From the NCBI GenBank assembly GCA_905339215.1, contig CAJPFN010000062.1:1-37155 (forward strand): a stretch of 37,155 nucleotides of DNA, written 5' to 3'. Source of the DNA: Rhizobiaceae bacterium (GTDB lineage Bacteria; Pseudomonadota; Alphaproteobacteria; Rhizobiales; Rhizobiaceae). Within the stretch, counting starts at the first letter, position 1. Each line of letters starts with the position of its first letter. The notes under the pieces are model-generated. The model had not been told where the DNA came from. It ran no database searches and saw only the letters and a list, made by a program, of their open reading frames with translations. Positions 16,822 to 23,634 of the stretch are shown here, piece by piece. Made by a program: the position numbers and the translations under genes.

Positions 16822-17295
16822 ATGCCGAACCGACTGCGCATTGCACTCTACCAGCCCGACATCGCCGGCAACACCGGCGCTATCCTCAGGCTCGGCGCCT
16901 GCCTGGGACTTGCCGTCGATATCGTCGAGCCGGCCGGATTCGACCATTCGGACCGGGCGTTGAAGCGCGCCGGCATGGATTACCTCGAGATCGCCGCGCT
17001 GACCCGCCATGTCGATTTCGAGCGGTTCGATGCCTGGCGGCGCGCCGAGGGCCGCCGCCTCGTCCTGTTCACGACGAAGGCCACCTTTTCTTACACCGGC
17101 TTCGCTTTCGCGCCCGCGGACATCCTCCTCTTCGGCCGGGAGTCAGCAGGCGTCCCCGACCATCTCCACGAACGGGCCGACGCGCGGCTCCTGATCCCGA
17201 TGCCGGGCGGCGGGCGCAGCCTGAACCTGGCGATGGCTGCGGCCATGGCCGCCGGCGAGGCGGCAAGGCAGGTTGGCAGGTTGGGTCTGGGCTGA
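16822..17295 (+). CDS. trmL: tRNA (cytidine(34)-2'-O)-methyltransferase
   Basis: 157 residues, the standard size of the minimal SPOUT methyltransferase TrmL, which methylates the ribose of the wobble base in tRNA-Leu isoacceptors using S-adenosylmethionine. Signatures: ALYQPDIAGNTGAILRLGAC (with the catalytic-type N-x-G), the knot motif ILLFGRESAGVPD (about 97-109), and PMPGGGRSLNLAMAAAMA (about 126-143). The start at ATG 16822 gives the family opening RIALYQPDIAGN. It is upstream of the hemF divergon, an order common in rhizobia. Confidence 0.95.
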   Translation: MPNRLRIALYQPDIAGNTGAILRLGACLGLAVDIVEPAGFDHSDRALKRAGMDYLEIAALTRHVDFERFDAWRRAEGRRLVLFTTKATFSYTGFAFAPADILLFGRESAGVPDHLHERADARLLIPMPGGGRSLNLAMAAAMAAGEAARQVGRLGLG

Positions 17296-17354
17296 CCGCT
17301 TGGCCGTCGAGCGCGCGCACATGCCGCACGGCGGTTTCGCCCCCGCGACTGCGG

Positions 17355-17612
17355 TCAGTCCGCCGCGGGCAGCCGCCGCATGGTGAACTCGATGACGTCG
17401 CCCGGCCGTTCGAACCAGCTCTCGATCTCGGTCCAGTAGGCCTGCTTGGGAAAGCGGTCGAACCATTCGCGCGCCTTGTCGCGCGCCGCCCTGCGCGGCA
17501 GCACGAAGGTCTCGCGAAGGAAGCCGTCGCGCGGCAGCCGCGCCGTGTCGGCCCGGGACCGGTCGAGCCGCTTTTTCAGCCCATCGAGCGGTGGTCTGGA
17601 CGGCGTCCGCAA
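17355..17612 (-). CDS. Conserved-looking small protein, 85 aa, TTG start
   Basis: 85 residues: RTPSRPPLDGLKKRLDRSRA, then RLPRDGFLRETFVLPRRAARDKAREWFDRFPKQAYWTEIESWFERPGDVIEFTMRRLPAAD. It has a basic N-terminus and an aromatic, acidic C-terminus, with no membrane helix or signal peptide. I chose TTG at 17612 because AAGGAG lies 7 bases upstream; there is no in-frame ATG near. It is divergent from hemF (118-base spacer containing an 18-bp palindrome) and convergent with trmL. I recall similar proteins beside hemF in rhizobia but cannot name a family or function. Confidence 0.65.
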   Translation of the reverse strand: MRTPSRPPLDGLKKRLDRSRADTARLPRDGFLRETFVLPRRAARDKAREWFDRFPKQAYWTEIESWFERPGDVIEFTMRRLPAAD

Positions 17613-17659
17613 CGAACAACTCCTTGACGCTCCCAAGGAACAGATTAGGGATCGCGGCC

Positions 17660-17677
17660 GAAAAGACGAGTCTTTTC
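17660..17677. promoter_or_regulatory. 18-bp palindrome in the hemF divergent spacer
   Basis: GAAAAGAC-GA-GTCTTTTC: perfect 8-bp arms with a 2-base centre, 53 bases before the hemF ATG and 48 bases before the divergent TTG start. It is AT-richer than its surroundings and placed like an operator. It does not match the FNR/FixK box (TTGAT-N4-ATCAA) or the Irr box as I know them. The regulator is unknown. Confidence 0.45.
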
Positions 17678-17729
17678 TCGGAGCCGGGCCATCCGGCGCT
17701 CGCGAAATGCTGCAACCGGCGGGAACGGA

Positions 17730-18644
17730 ATGGAACGGCCCGAGATACCGGCAGGTCTGCCGGCTGATATCGAAGACAGGAAGGCGCAGGCACGGGCGTG
17801 GTTCGAAACGCTGCGCGACCGCATCTGCGCCGCCTTCGAGAAGCTCGAGGACGAGGTCTCGCGACCCGGCGTCGACGCCGCACCCGGTCGTTTCGAGCGC
17901 ACGCCGTGGCTGCGCGAGGAAGGCAAGGGCGGCGGCGGCACCATGTCGATGATGCACGGCCGCGTGTTCGAGAAGGTCGGCGTCCACGTCTCCACGGTCC
18001 ACGGCGAGTTCTCGCCCGAGTTCCGCAAGCAGATGCCAGGAGCCGACGTCGATCCGCGTTTCTGGGCGAGCGGCATATCGCTGATCGCGCATCCGTGGAA
18101 TCCCAACGTCCCGACCGTTCACATGAACACGCGCATGGTCGTCACCTCGCGCTGGTGGTTCGGCGGCGGCGCCGACCTGACGCCGGTCCTCGACCGGCGC
18201 CGCACCCAGACCGACGCCGACACGCTCGACTTCCACCGGTCGATGCAGTTTGCCTGCCAGAAGAACCCGGCCGTCGCCGACTACGCGAAGTTCAAGGCGT
18301 GGTGCGACGAATATTTCTACCTGCCGCACCGCGCCGAGCCGCGCGGCATCGGCGGCATCTTCTTCGACTGGCAGCACTCGCCGGAAGGAAAGGGCGGCTG
18401 GGAGGCCGACTTCCGTTTCGTCCAGGACGTCGGCCGCTCCTTCGCCGTGGTCTATCCGCACCTGGTGCGCAAGAACTTCGACACTGCCTGGAGCGAAGCC
18501 GATCGCGAGGAACAGCTCGTGCGCCGCGGGCGCTACGTCGAGTTCAACCTGCTCTATGACCGCGGCACGATCTTCGGCCTCAAGACGGGCGGCAACGTCA
18601 ACTCGATCCTGTCGAGCATGCCGCCGCAGGTGAAGTGGCCGTAG
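17730..18644 (+). CDS. hemF: Oxygen-dependent coproporphyrinogen III oxidase
   Basis: 304 residues, normal for HemF, which uses O2 to decarboxylate coproporphyrinogen III to protoporphyrinogen IX in heme synthesis. Family motifs: [40 protein letters not shown] (conserved His of the active site), [32 protein letters not shown], and the C-terminal [23 protein letters not shown]. The start ATG at 17730 follows a GGCGGGAACGGA region. Placement in a genome with a cytochrome bc1 operon nearby fits heme demand but no shared regulation is visible. Confidence 0.97.
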   Translation: MERPEIPAGLPADIEDRKAQARAWFETLRDRICAAFEKLEDEVSRPGVDAAPGRFERTPWLREEGKGGGGTMSMMHGRVFEKVGVHVSTVHGEFSPEFRKQMPGADVDPRFWASGISLIAHPWNPNVPTVHMNTRMVVTSRWWFGGGADLTPVLDRRRTQTDADTLDFHRSMQFACQKNPAVADYAKFKAWCDEYFYLPHRAEPRGIGGIFFDWQHSPEGKGGWEADFRFVQDVGRSFAVVYPHLVRKNFDTAWSEADREEQLVRRGRYVEFNLLYDRGTIFGLKTGGNVNSILSSMPPQVKWP

Positions 18645-18774
18645 CAGGGCGGCAGCCGGCGGCCCTCACGCCGTTTGCGATCCCCAAGGACCTGGAATTG
18701 ATCTCCGGCAAGGTCTCGCCGCATTTCGTGCTATATTTTCCATGCGATCTAGCAACGAGGAAGGGAGACGACCG

Positions 18775-18960
18775 ATGAAGCAATTCCACTGCGGTACGCT
18801 CGTGCCTGGCTGCGAATGGCACACCCGCCACGAGGACGAGGCCGAAATCATGCGCCGCGCCGTCGATCATCTGCGCGAGACCCACGGCGAGACGATCATC
18901 CGCGAAACGATGATCGAGGCCATCCGCTCGCGCATCGAAAAGGTCCGCGACGCGGCCTGA
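18775..18960 (+). CDS. DUF1059-family small protein, 61 aa
   Basis: 61 residues. The N-terminus KQFHCGTLVPGCEWHTRHEDE carries the Cys-x6-Cys-x-W-x-H pattern of DUF1059, and the rest (EIMRRAVDHLRETHGET) has the family's conserved His-rich helix. The C/H spacing suggests metal binding but that is unproven. The ATG at 18775 is preceded by GGAAGGGAGACG; a longer start at 18742 lacks a site and lies beside a TATATT -10-like element (18732-18737). It stands 130 bases after hemF and may be its own unit. Function unknown. Confidence 0.8.
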   Translation: MKQFHCGTLVPGCEWHTRHEDEAEIMRRAVDHLRETHGETIIRETMIEAIRSRIEKVRDAA

Positions 18961-18986
18961 TTCCGGCCGCAGACACGATCCTGCCC

Positions 18987-19010
18987 GGGCGGTGGCTCAA
19001 GCCGCCGCCC
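18987..19010. terminator. Convergent hairpin between the DUF1059 gene and cca
   Basis: A 10-bp stem (one G-T pair) GGGCGGTGGC (18987-18996) / GCCGCCGCCC (19001-19010) with loop TCAA, between two converging genes and touching the cca stop. No T run on either side, so a true terminator is uncertain. Confidence 0.35.
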
Positions 19011-20281
19011 TAATCCTGATGGCCGATCCGCGCCGCGGCACGCGAAAGCAGTTCGTCGCGCCCGAGCACGAAGCCGCTGTCGATCCATTCCAGTTCCAGA
19101 TGGGCAAGCAATGCGCCCATCATCGGTCCCGGCTTCGCGCCGAGAGGAATGACGTCGGCTCCGCGCAGCGGGAAGGCCGGTCTGGACCATCGGCCGAGGA
19201 ACTTGAGCAGCCGCGCGAAGCCGCCGGCTTTGACCAGTTCTTCGCTCTGGTGCACCGCGCGCGCCCGCGCCGCGGCGAGATCGAGCTTCAGCCGGTCCGA
19301 GAGCGCCTGCTGGTCGGCGCGATAGAGCAGTCGCGCGAAGGCGCCCTCGGTCGTCTCGGGCGCCACCGGCTTGGCAAGCGCCCATTCTCCCAGGCGCGCC
19401 GTTTCCGCCTTGGACATCTTCAGCCGTTCCGCCAGCGCCGACATGCGCTCCGCGTCGGGCGGCACGATCGCTTCCAGCCTGAGCATCGGATCGGCCGCCC
19501 AGCCGAGATCGGCCTCGGCACGGATCAGTCCCGGGATCGCGTCGATCCCCCAGCGCTCGCTTTCCGGCAGCACCCGGCTGAGCACGCCCGCCTGGCGCAT
19601 CCACAGGAGCGCGCGCGAAGGATCGGGTGCGCCGAGCAGTTTCTTCAATTCCGCCCAGACCCGCTCGGCCGACAGCCGGTCGAGGCCTTCCTTCAGCCGC
19701 GCCGAAGCCTTCAGCCCCTCGGCATCCGGCCGGCCGTCGCCGTACCAGGCGAAAAAGCGGAAGAAGCGCAGGATCCGGAGATAGTCCTCGCGGATGCGCG
19801 TCTCGGCATCGCCGATGAAGCGGAGGCGCCGTTCCGCCAGGTCGGTCAGGCCGCCGACCATGTCCACCACCGTTCCGTCGGCCTCGGCATAGAGCCCGTT
19901 GATGGTGAAGTCGCGCCGCTCGGCGTCGGCTTTCCAGTCGCGGCCGAAGACGACGCGCGCCCGGCGCCCGTCGGTCTCGACGTCCGCCCTGAGCGTGGTC
20001 ACCTCGTAGGGGCGGTGCCCGGCGATCACCGTGATCGTGCCGTGCTCGGCGCCGGTGGGCACGGCGCGAAAGCCCGCCTTCTCGGCTCGCCGCGTCGTCT
20101 CCTCGGGCGTCGTCGTCGTCGCGATGTCGATGTCGGAGACGTCCTCGCCGAGCAGGGCGTTGCGTACCGCGCCTCCGGCGATCCGCGCCTTTTCGTCGCC
20201 GGCGCAAAGGGCGGCGAGCAGCTTCTGCAGGTCGCCGTCGGCAAGCCATGCGGCGCGGCCGGCGATGGTCGCACCGGTCAC
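19010..20281 (-). CDS. cca: CCA tRNA nucleotidyltransferase
   Basis: 423 residues, a class II nucleotidyltransferase of the CCA-adding/poly(A) polymerase family. Head-domain motifs: GGAVRN (36-41), DIDIATT with metal-binding D50 and D52, the flexible loop, and RRDFTING (122-129) for ribose recognition. Neck-domain motif: REDYLRILRFFRFFAWYG. No HD phosphohydrolase domain is visible, as usual in alphaproteobacteria. The start overlaps the Nudix gene stop by four bases (ATGA type), so it is the last gene of DUF1285-Nudix-cca and is translationally coupled. It completes tRNA 3' ends in the cytoplasm. Confidence 0.95.
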   Translation of the reverse strand: MTGATIAGRAAWLADGDLQKLLAALCAGDEKARIAGGAVRNALLGEDVSDIDIATTTTPEETTRRAEKAGFRAVPTGAEHGTITVIAGHRPYEVTTLRADVETDGRRARVVFGRDWKADAERRDFTINGLYAEADGTVVDMVGGLTDLAERRLRFIGDAETRIREDYLRILRFFRFFAWYGDGRPDAEGLKASARLKEGLDRLSAERVWAELKKLLGAPDPSRALLWMRQAGVLSRVLPESERWGIDAIPGLIRAEADLGWAADPMLRLEAIVPPDAERMSALAERLKMSKAETARLGEWALAKPVAPETTEGAFARLLYRADQQALSDRLKLDLAAARARAVHQSEELVKAGGFARLLKFLGRWSRPAFPLRGADVIPLGAKPGPMMGALLAHLELEWIDSGFVLGRDELLSRAAARIGHQD

Positions 20282-20910
20282 GCGTAGAGCCTCTCGTAGA
20301 GCGTCCTCAAAATGCCGGCGGTCACACCCCAGATGTTCCGCTCGCCGAAGGGCATCGTGTAGAAGAAGCGCTCGCGATTTTCCCAGATGCGGCTGTCGCG
20401 GCGGTGGTTCTGCGGATCCATGAGGAAGCGCAGCGGCACTTCGAAGGCGTCGTCGACCTCGTCGCGATTGATGGTCAACAGGAAATCGGGCCGCACGATC
20501 GAAAGGACGGGCGCGATTCGGTAGCCGCTGCCGGACACGTAATCCGGAAGCCGGCCGACGATGTCGATGAACTCGGCGCCGAGGCCGATCTCTTCTTCGG
20601 TCTCGCGCAGGGCGGCATGTTCGGCCGACCTGTCCGTCGGATCGACGCGCCCGCCGGGGAAAGCGATCTGGCCGGAATGGCTGCGCAGATTGTCGGTCCG
20701 CTTGGTCAGCAGCACCGTCGCCTCGTCGCCGCGGTCAACCACCGGAACGAGGACGGCCGCGTCCCTCAGCCGGTCGTGGACGAAAAGCGGCTTCAGGTCC
20801 GGATTCCAGATGTGGTCGCCATAGTCGGCATCGGCGAACGGGCCGCGCTCGCGAGCGGCGCGTGCGCGGAAATCGTCGGCGGTGAAGGCGGCCCGGGCGA
20901 GAGCGTCCAT
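20278..20910 (-). CDS. CoA pyrophosphatase-type Nudix hydrolase
   Basis: 210 residues. The Nudix region is IAFPGGRVDPTDRSAEHAALRETEEEIGL (about 81-109), with the catalytic REtEEeiG. Upstream VLLTKRTDNLRSHSGQIAFPGG (LLxxRsxxLrxHxGqiaFPGG) is the signature of the NudL/CoAse subgroup, which cleaves CoA and CoA derivatives to phosphopantetheine and 3',5'-ADP. The start is two bases after the DUF1285 stop and the stop overlaps cca. The co-operon with cca is common in rhizobia; no direct functional link is known to me. Confidence 0.92.
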   Translation of the reverse strand: MDALARAAFTADDFRARAARERGPFADADYGDHIWNPDLKPLFVHDRLRDAAVLVPVVDRGDEATVLLTKRTDNLRSHSGQIAFPGGRVDPTDRSAEHAALRETEEEIGLGAEFIDIVGRLPDYVSGSGYRIAPVLSIVRPDFLLTINRDEVDDAFEVPLRFLMDPQNHRRDSRIWENRERFFYTMPFGERNIWGVTAGILRTLYERLYA

Positions 20911-20912
20911 GG

Positions 20913-21542
20913 TCAGGCGCTCAGCCTTTCCAGCCTCTCGGCCGGCATGATCGGGTAGATCTCGCCCTTCGAGCGCACGCAGAACATCCTTTCGCCGTCG
21001 ATTTCGATCACTTCGCCATGGTTCACCAGTTCGTACATCACCGGGCGAGCCACAAGCGCTTCCAGCCGCCCCCGCACCAGGAGATAGGGCTTCAGGCCGC
21101 CCGTGCCGGGTTCGTCGACGAAACGCAACGGATGATCCGGTCCCGCCTCGACGACGTCGCCGACATTGGTGCGAAACGTCATGACCTGTCCATCGCCCGC
21201 GCCGCCGACGTTCATCTCGACGGCGACGAAAGGTGCGTCCACGACGCGGATGCCGACCTTTTCCACCGGCGTCACCAGATAGGTCCTGCCGTCGGCATCC
21301 TTGCGCAACACGGTGGAAAAAAGCTGCACCAGCGGCATGCGGCCGATCGGCGTGCCGAGATAGAACCAGGTCCCGTCGGCGCGGATCTCCATGTCGAGGT
21401 CGCCGCAGAAATCCGGGTTCCAGCGGTCGACCGGCGGCAGCCCCTTTCCGGCGCGGGCCGCCCGCGCGATCAGCGCCTCGAGCCCGCGGGCGTCTCCCGC
21501 CCTGGTGAGGCTTCCACCGCTGCTTTCCATGTCTTCGGCCAT
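20913..21542 (-). CDS. DUF1285-family protein
   Basis: 209 residues, cytoplasmic by composition. DUF1285 features: PPVDRWNPDFCGDLDMEIRADGTWFYLGTPIGRMPLVQLFSTVLRK near the N-terminus, then YLVTPVEKVGIRVVDAPFVAV and the C-terminal YPIMPAERLERL. I start at ATG 21542; a second in-frame ATG four codons later (21530) is equally possible and no clear ribosome binding site separates them. First gene of an operon with the Nudix hydrolase and cca, divergent from the moxR operon with a 139-base spacer. The family is uncharacterised biochemically. Confidence 0.9.
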   Translation of the reverse strand: MAEDMESSGGSLTRAGDARGLEALIARAARAGKGLPPVDRWNPDFCGDLDMEIRADGTWFYLGTPIGRMPLVQLFSTVLRKDADGRTYLVTPVEKVGIRVVDAPFVAVEMNVGGAGDGQVMTFRTNVGDVVEAGPDHPLRFVDEPGTGGLKPYLLVRGRLEALVARPVMYELVNHGEVIEIDGERMFCVRSKGEIYPIMPAERLERLSA

Positions 21543-21681
21543 GGTCACGAAATAGTCACTGTTGTTGCGCTTGTCAGCCGGGGCGGGTGAATTAAGTTCG
21601 ATCCCAACACGCCGCCAGATGCGAGTCGGGGGATCGCGACGCCTGAAGAGGCGTTCTTGCGGAACAGAGGAACCGGCCTGC

Positions 21682-22689
21682 ATGAGCGTGATCGTCAAGG
21701 AACCCGCAATCAGCGAGAAGGACATGGTCGCCGAGGCCGAGAAGGCGCTCGCCGACATTTCGCGGGTGCGCGCCGGCATCGGCCGCGTCATCTTCGGCCA
21801 GGAGGCGGTGGTGGAGCGCGCGCTGGTCGCCCTGCTCGCCGGCGGCCACGCGCTGCTGGTCGGCGTTCCCGGACTGGCCAAGACCAAGCTCGTGGAGACG
21901 CTCGGCATCGTGCTCGGCCTGGATTCGCGGCGCATCCAGTTCACGCCCGACCTGATGCCGTCCGACATTCTCGGTTCCGAGGTGATGGAACAGGACGAGC
22001 AGGGCAGGCGCTCCTTCCGCTTCATCCCCGGGCCGATCTTCGCCCAGCTGTTGATGGCCGACGAGATCAACCGCGCCAGCCCGCGCACCCAGTCGGCGCT
22101 GCTGCAGTCGATGCAGGAGTACCACGTCACCGTCGCCGGCGTGCGCCACGACCTGCCGTCGCCCTTCCATGTGCTGGCGACGCAGAACCCGCTGGAGCAG
22201 GAGGGCACCTATCCCCTGCCGGAGGCCCAACTCGACCGCTTCCTGATGCAGGTCGACATCCTCTATCCCGAACTCGAGGCGGAGCGCCGCATCCTCATCG
22301 AGACCACCGGCGTCGAGGATGCCAGGGCGGAGAACGTTCTATCCCCGGAACGGCTGAAGGCGATCCAGTACCTGATCCGCCGCATGCCGGTGCCCGAAAG
22401 CGTCGTCGAGGCGATTCTCGCCCTCGTCCGTTCCGCACGGCCCGGCCAGGGCGACGCGGAGACCGACAGGCAGGTCGCCTGGGGACCGGGCCCGCGCGCC
22501 AGCCAGGCGCTGACGCTGTGCGCCCGCGCCCGCGCGCTTTATGACGGCCGCCTGGCGCCGTCGATCGACGACGTCCACGCGCTCGCCGAGCCGGTCCTCC
22601 AACACCGCATGGCGCTGACATTCGCCGCACGCGCGGAAGGCACGACCGTTCGTGACGTCATCGCGAGGCTGGTGAAGGCCCGGGGCTGA
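21682..22689 (+). CDS. MoxR-family AAA+ ATPase
   Basis: 335 residues. Walker A GVPGLAKTK is at 61-69, Walker B LLMADE at 123-128 and sensor 1 N169 (LATQNP), followed by the MoxR-typical EQEGTYPLPEAQLDRF. MoxR ATPases act as chaperone-like motors that pair with vWA-domain proteins encoded beside them, here DUF58 and two membrane vWA-like proteins. The ATG at 21682 gives a normal N-terminus and follows AGAGGAA; upstream in-frame sequence is unlike protein. A perfect hairpin ACGCCT-GAAG-AGGCGT (21639-21654) lies in its leader. The gap to the DUF58 gene is 30 bases. Confidence 0.94.
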   Translation: MSVIVKEPAISEKDMVAEAEKALADISRVRAGIGRVIFGQEAVVERALVALLAGGHALLVGVPGLAKTKLVETLGIVLGLDSRRIQFTPDLMPSDILGSEVMEQDEQGRRSFRFIPGPIFAQLLMADEINRASPRTQSALLQSMQEYHVTVAGVRHDLPSPFHVLATQNPLEQEGTYPLPEAQLDRFLMQVDILYPELEAERRILIETTGVEDARAENVLSPERLKAIQYLIRRMPVPESVVEAILALVRSARPGQGDAETDRQVAWGPGPRASQALTLCARARALYDGRLAPSIDDVHALAEPVLQHRMALTFAARAEGTTVRDVIARLVKARG

Positions 22690-22719
22690 CATGGCGCAGT
22701 CGCGCGGAAAGGCTCCCTG

Positions 22720-23634
22720 ATGGCGCGGATCGGCGAAGCCACCGCGCCGGTCGCCACGCGCGACGCGCTGGCTCGCGGACGGCTGCGCGCATCGCTCGTC
22801 CCGGACCTGCTCGTCGAGGCGCGTCGCATCGTCAACACGGTCATCGCCGGATGGCACGGACGCCGCAAGCGCGGCATCGGCGAGAATTTCTGGCAGTTCC
22901 GCCCCTATGTCGAGGGCGAGGAGATGGCCCAGATCGACTGGCGCCGCTCGGCCCGCGACGACCACATCTACGTCCGCGACCGCGAATGGGAAGCCGCGCA
23001 CACGGTCTGGCTTTGGGCCGACCCCTCGCCGTCGATGCTCTACAAGTCGACCGGCGCGACCGTTTCGAAGGAATCGCGGGCGCTGGTGCTGATCCTTGCC
23101 CTCGCCGAACTGCTGTCGCGCAGCGGCGAGCGCATCGCCTGGCCCGGCCTCACCGATCCCTTCACTGCGCGCAACGGCGCCGAGCGCATCGCCTCGCGTC
23201 TCGCCCACGCGCCGGCGCTCGCCGCCCGCCCCGACCTGTCCGCGATACGGCGCTTCTCCGACGTCGTCGTCGCCAGCGACTTCCTCGATCCGCCGGAAGA
23301 GACGATGGCGTGGCTGGAGGTTCTTTCGCGGCGCGGCGCCCGCGCCCACCTGATCGAGATCGCCGACCCGGCCGAGGAAACCTTTCCCTACTCCGGCCGA
23401 ACCGAATTCACCGATCCGGAAACCGGCGAGAAGATCACCGCCGGGCGCGCCGAGACGTTCGCCGCCGACTACCGCAATCTCTACGCGGCGCGCCGCGCCG
23501 AGCTCGCCGCCTGGTGCAAGCGGCTCGGCTGGAGCTACACGGTCAATCACACCGACCGCCTCGCCTCCGAAGCGCTGGTGCGCGTGCATCTTGCCATGAC
23601 CGCTGACGCTGGCCCCGGCGGAGCGCGCCGATGA
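22720..23634 (+). CDS. DUF58-family vWA-like protein
   Basis: 304 residues. The DUF58 core GIGENFWQFRPYVEGEEMAQIDWRRSAR is at about 52-79. It is followed by a vWA-like strand with intact metal-site motif DPSPS (D101, S103, S105). No membrane helix is obvious, so it is probably cytosolic or peripheral. DUF58 proteins nearly always follow moxR and are thought to be substrates or partners of the ATPase. Its stop overlaps the next start (ATGA, 23631-23634), giving translational coupling. The ATG at 22720 is preceded by GGAAAGG. Confidence 0.93.
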   Translation: MARIGEATAPVATRDALARGRLRASLVPDLLVEARRIVNTVIAGWHGRRKRGIGENFWQFRPYVEGEEMAQIDWRRSARDDHIYVRDREWEAAHTVWLWADPSPSMLYKSTGATVSKESRALVLILALAELLSRSGERIAWPGLTDPFTARNGAERIASRLAHAPALAARPDLSAIRRFSDVVVASDFLDPPEETMAWLEVLSRRGARAHLIEIADPAEETFPYSGRTEFTDPETGEKITAGRAETFAADYRNLYAARRAELAAWCKRLGWSYTVNHTDRLASEALVRVHLAMTADAGPGGARR

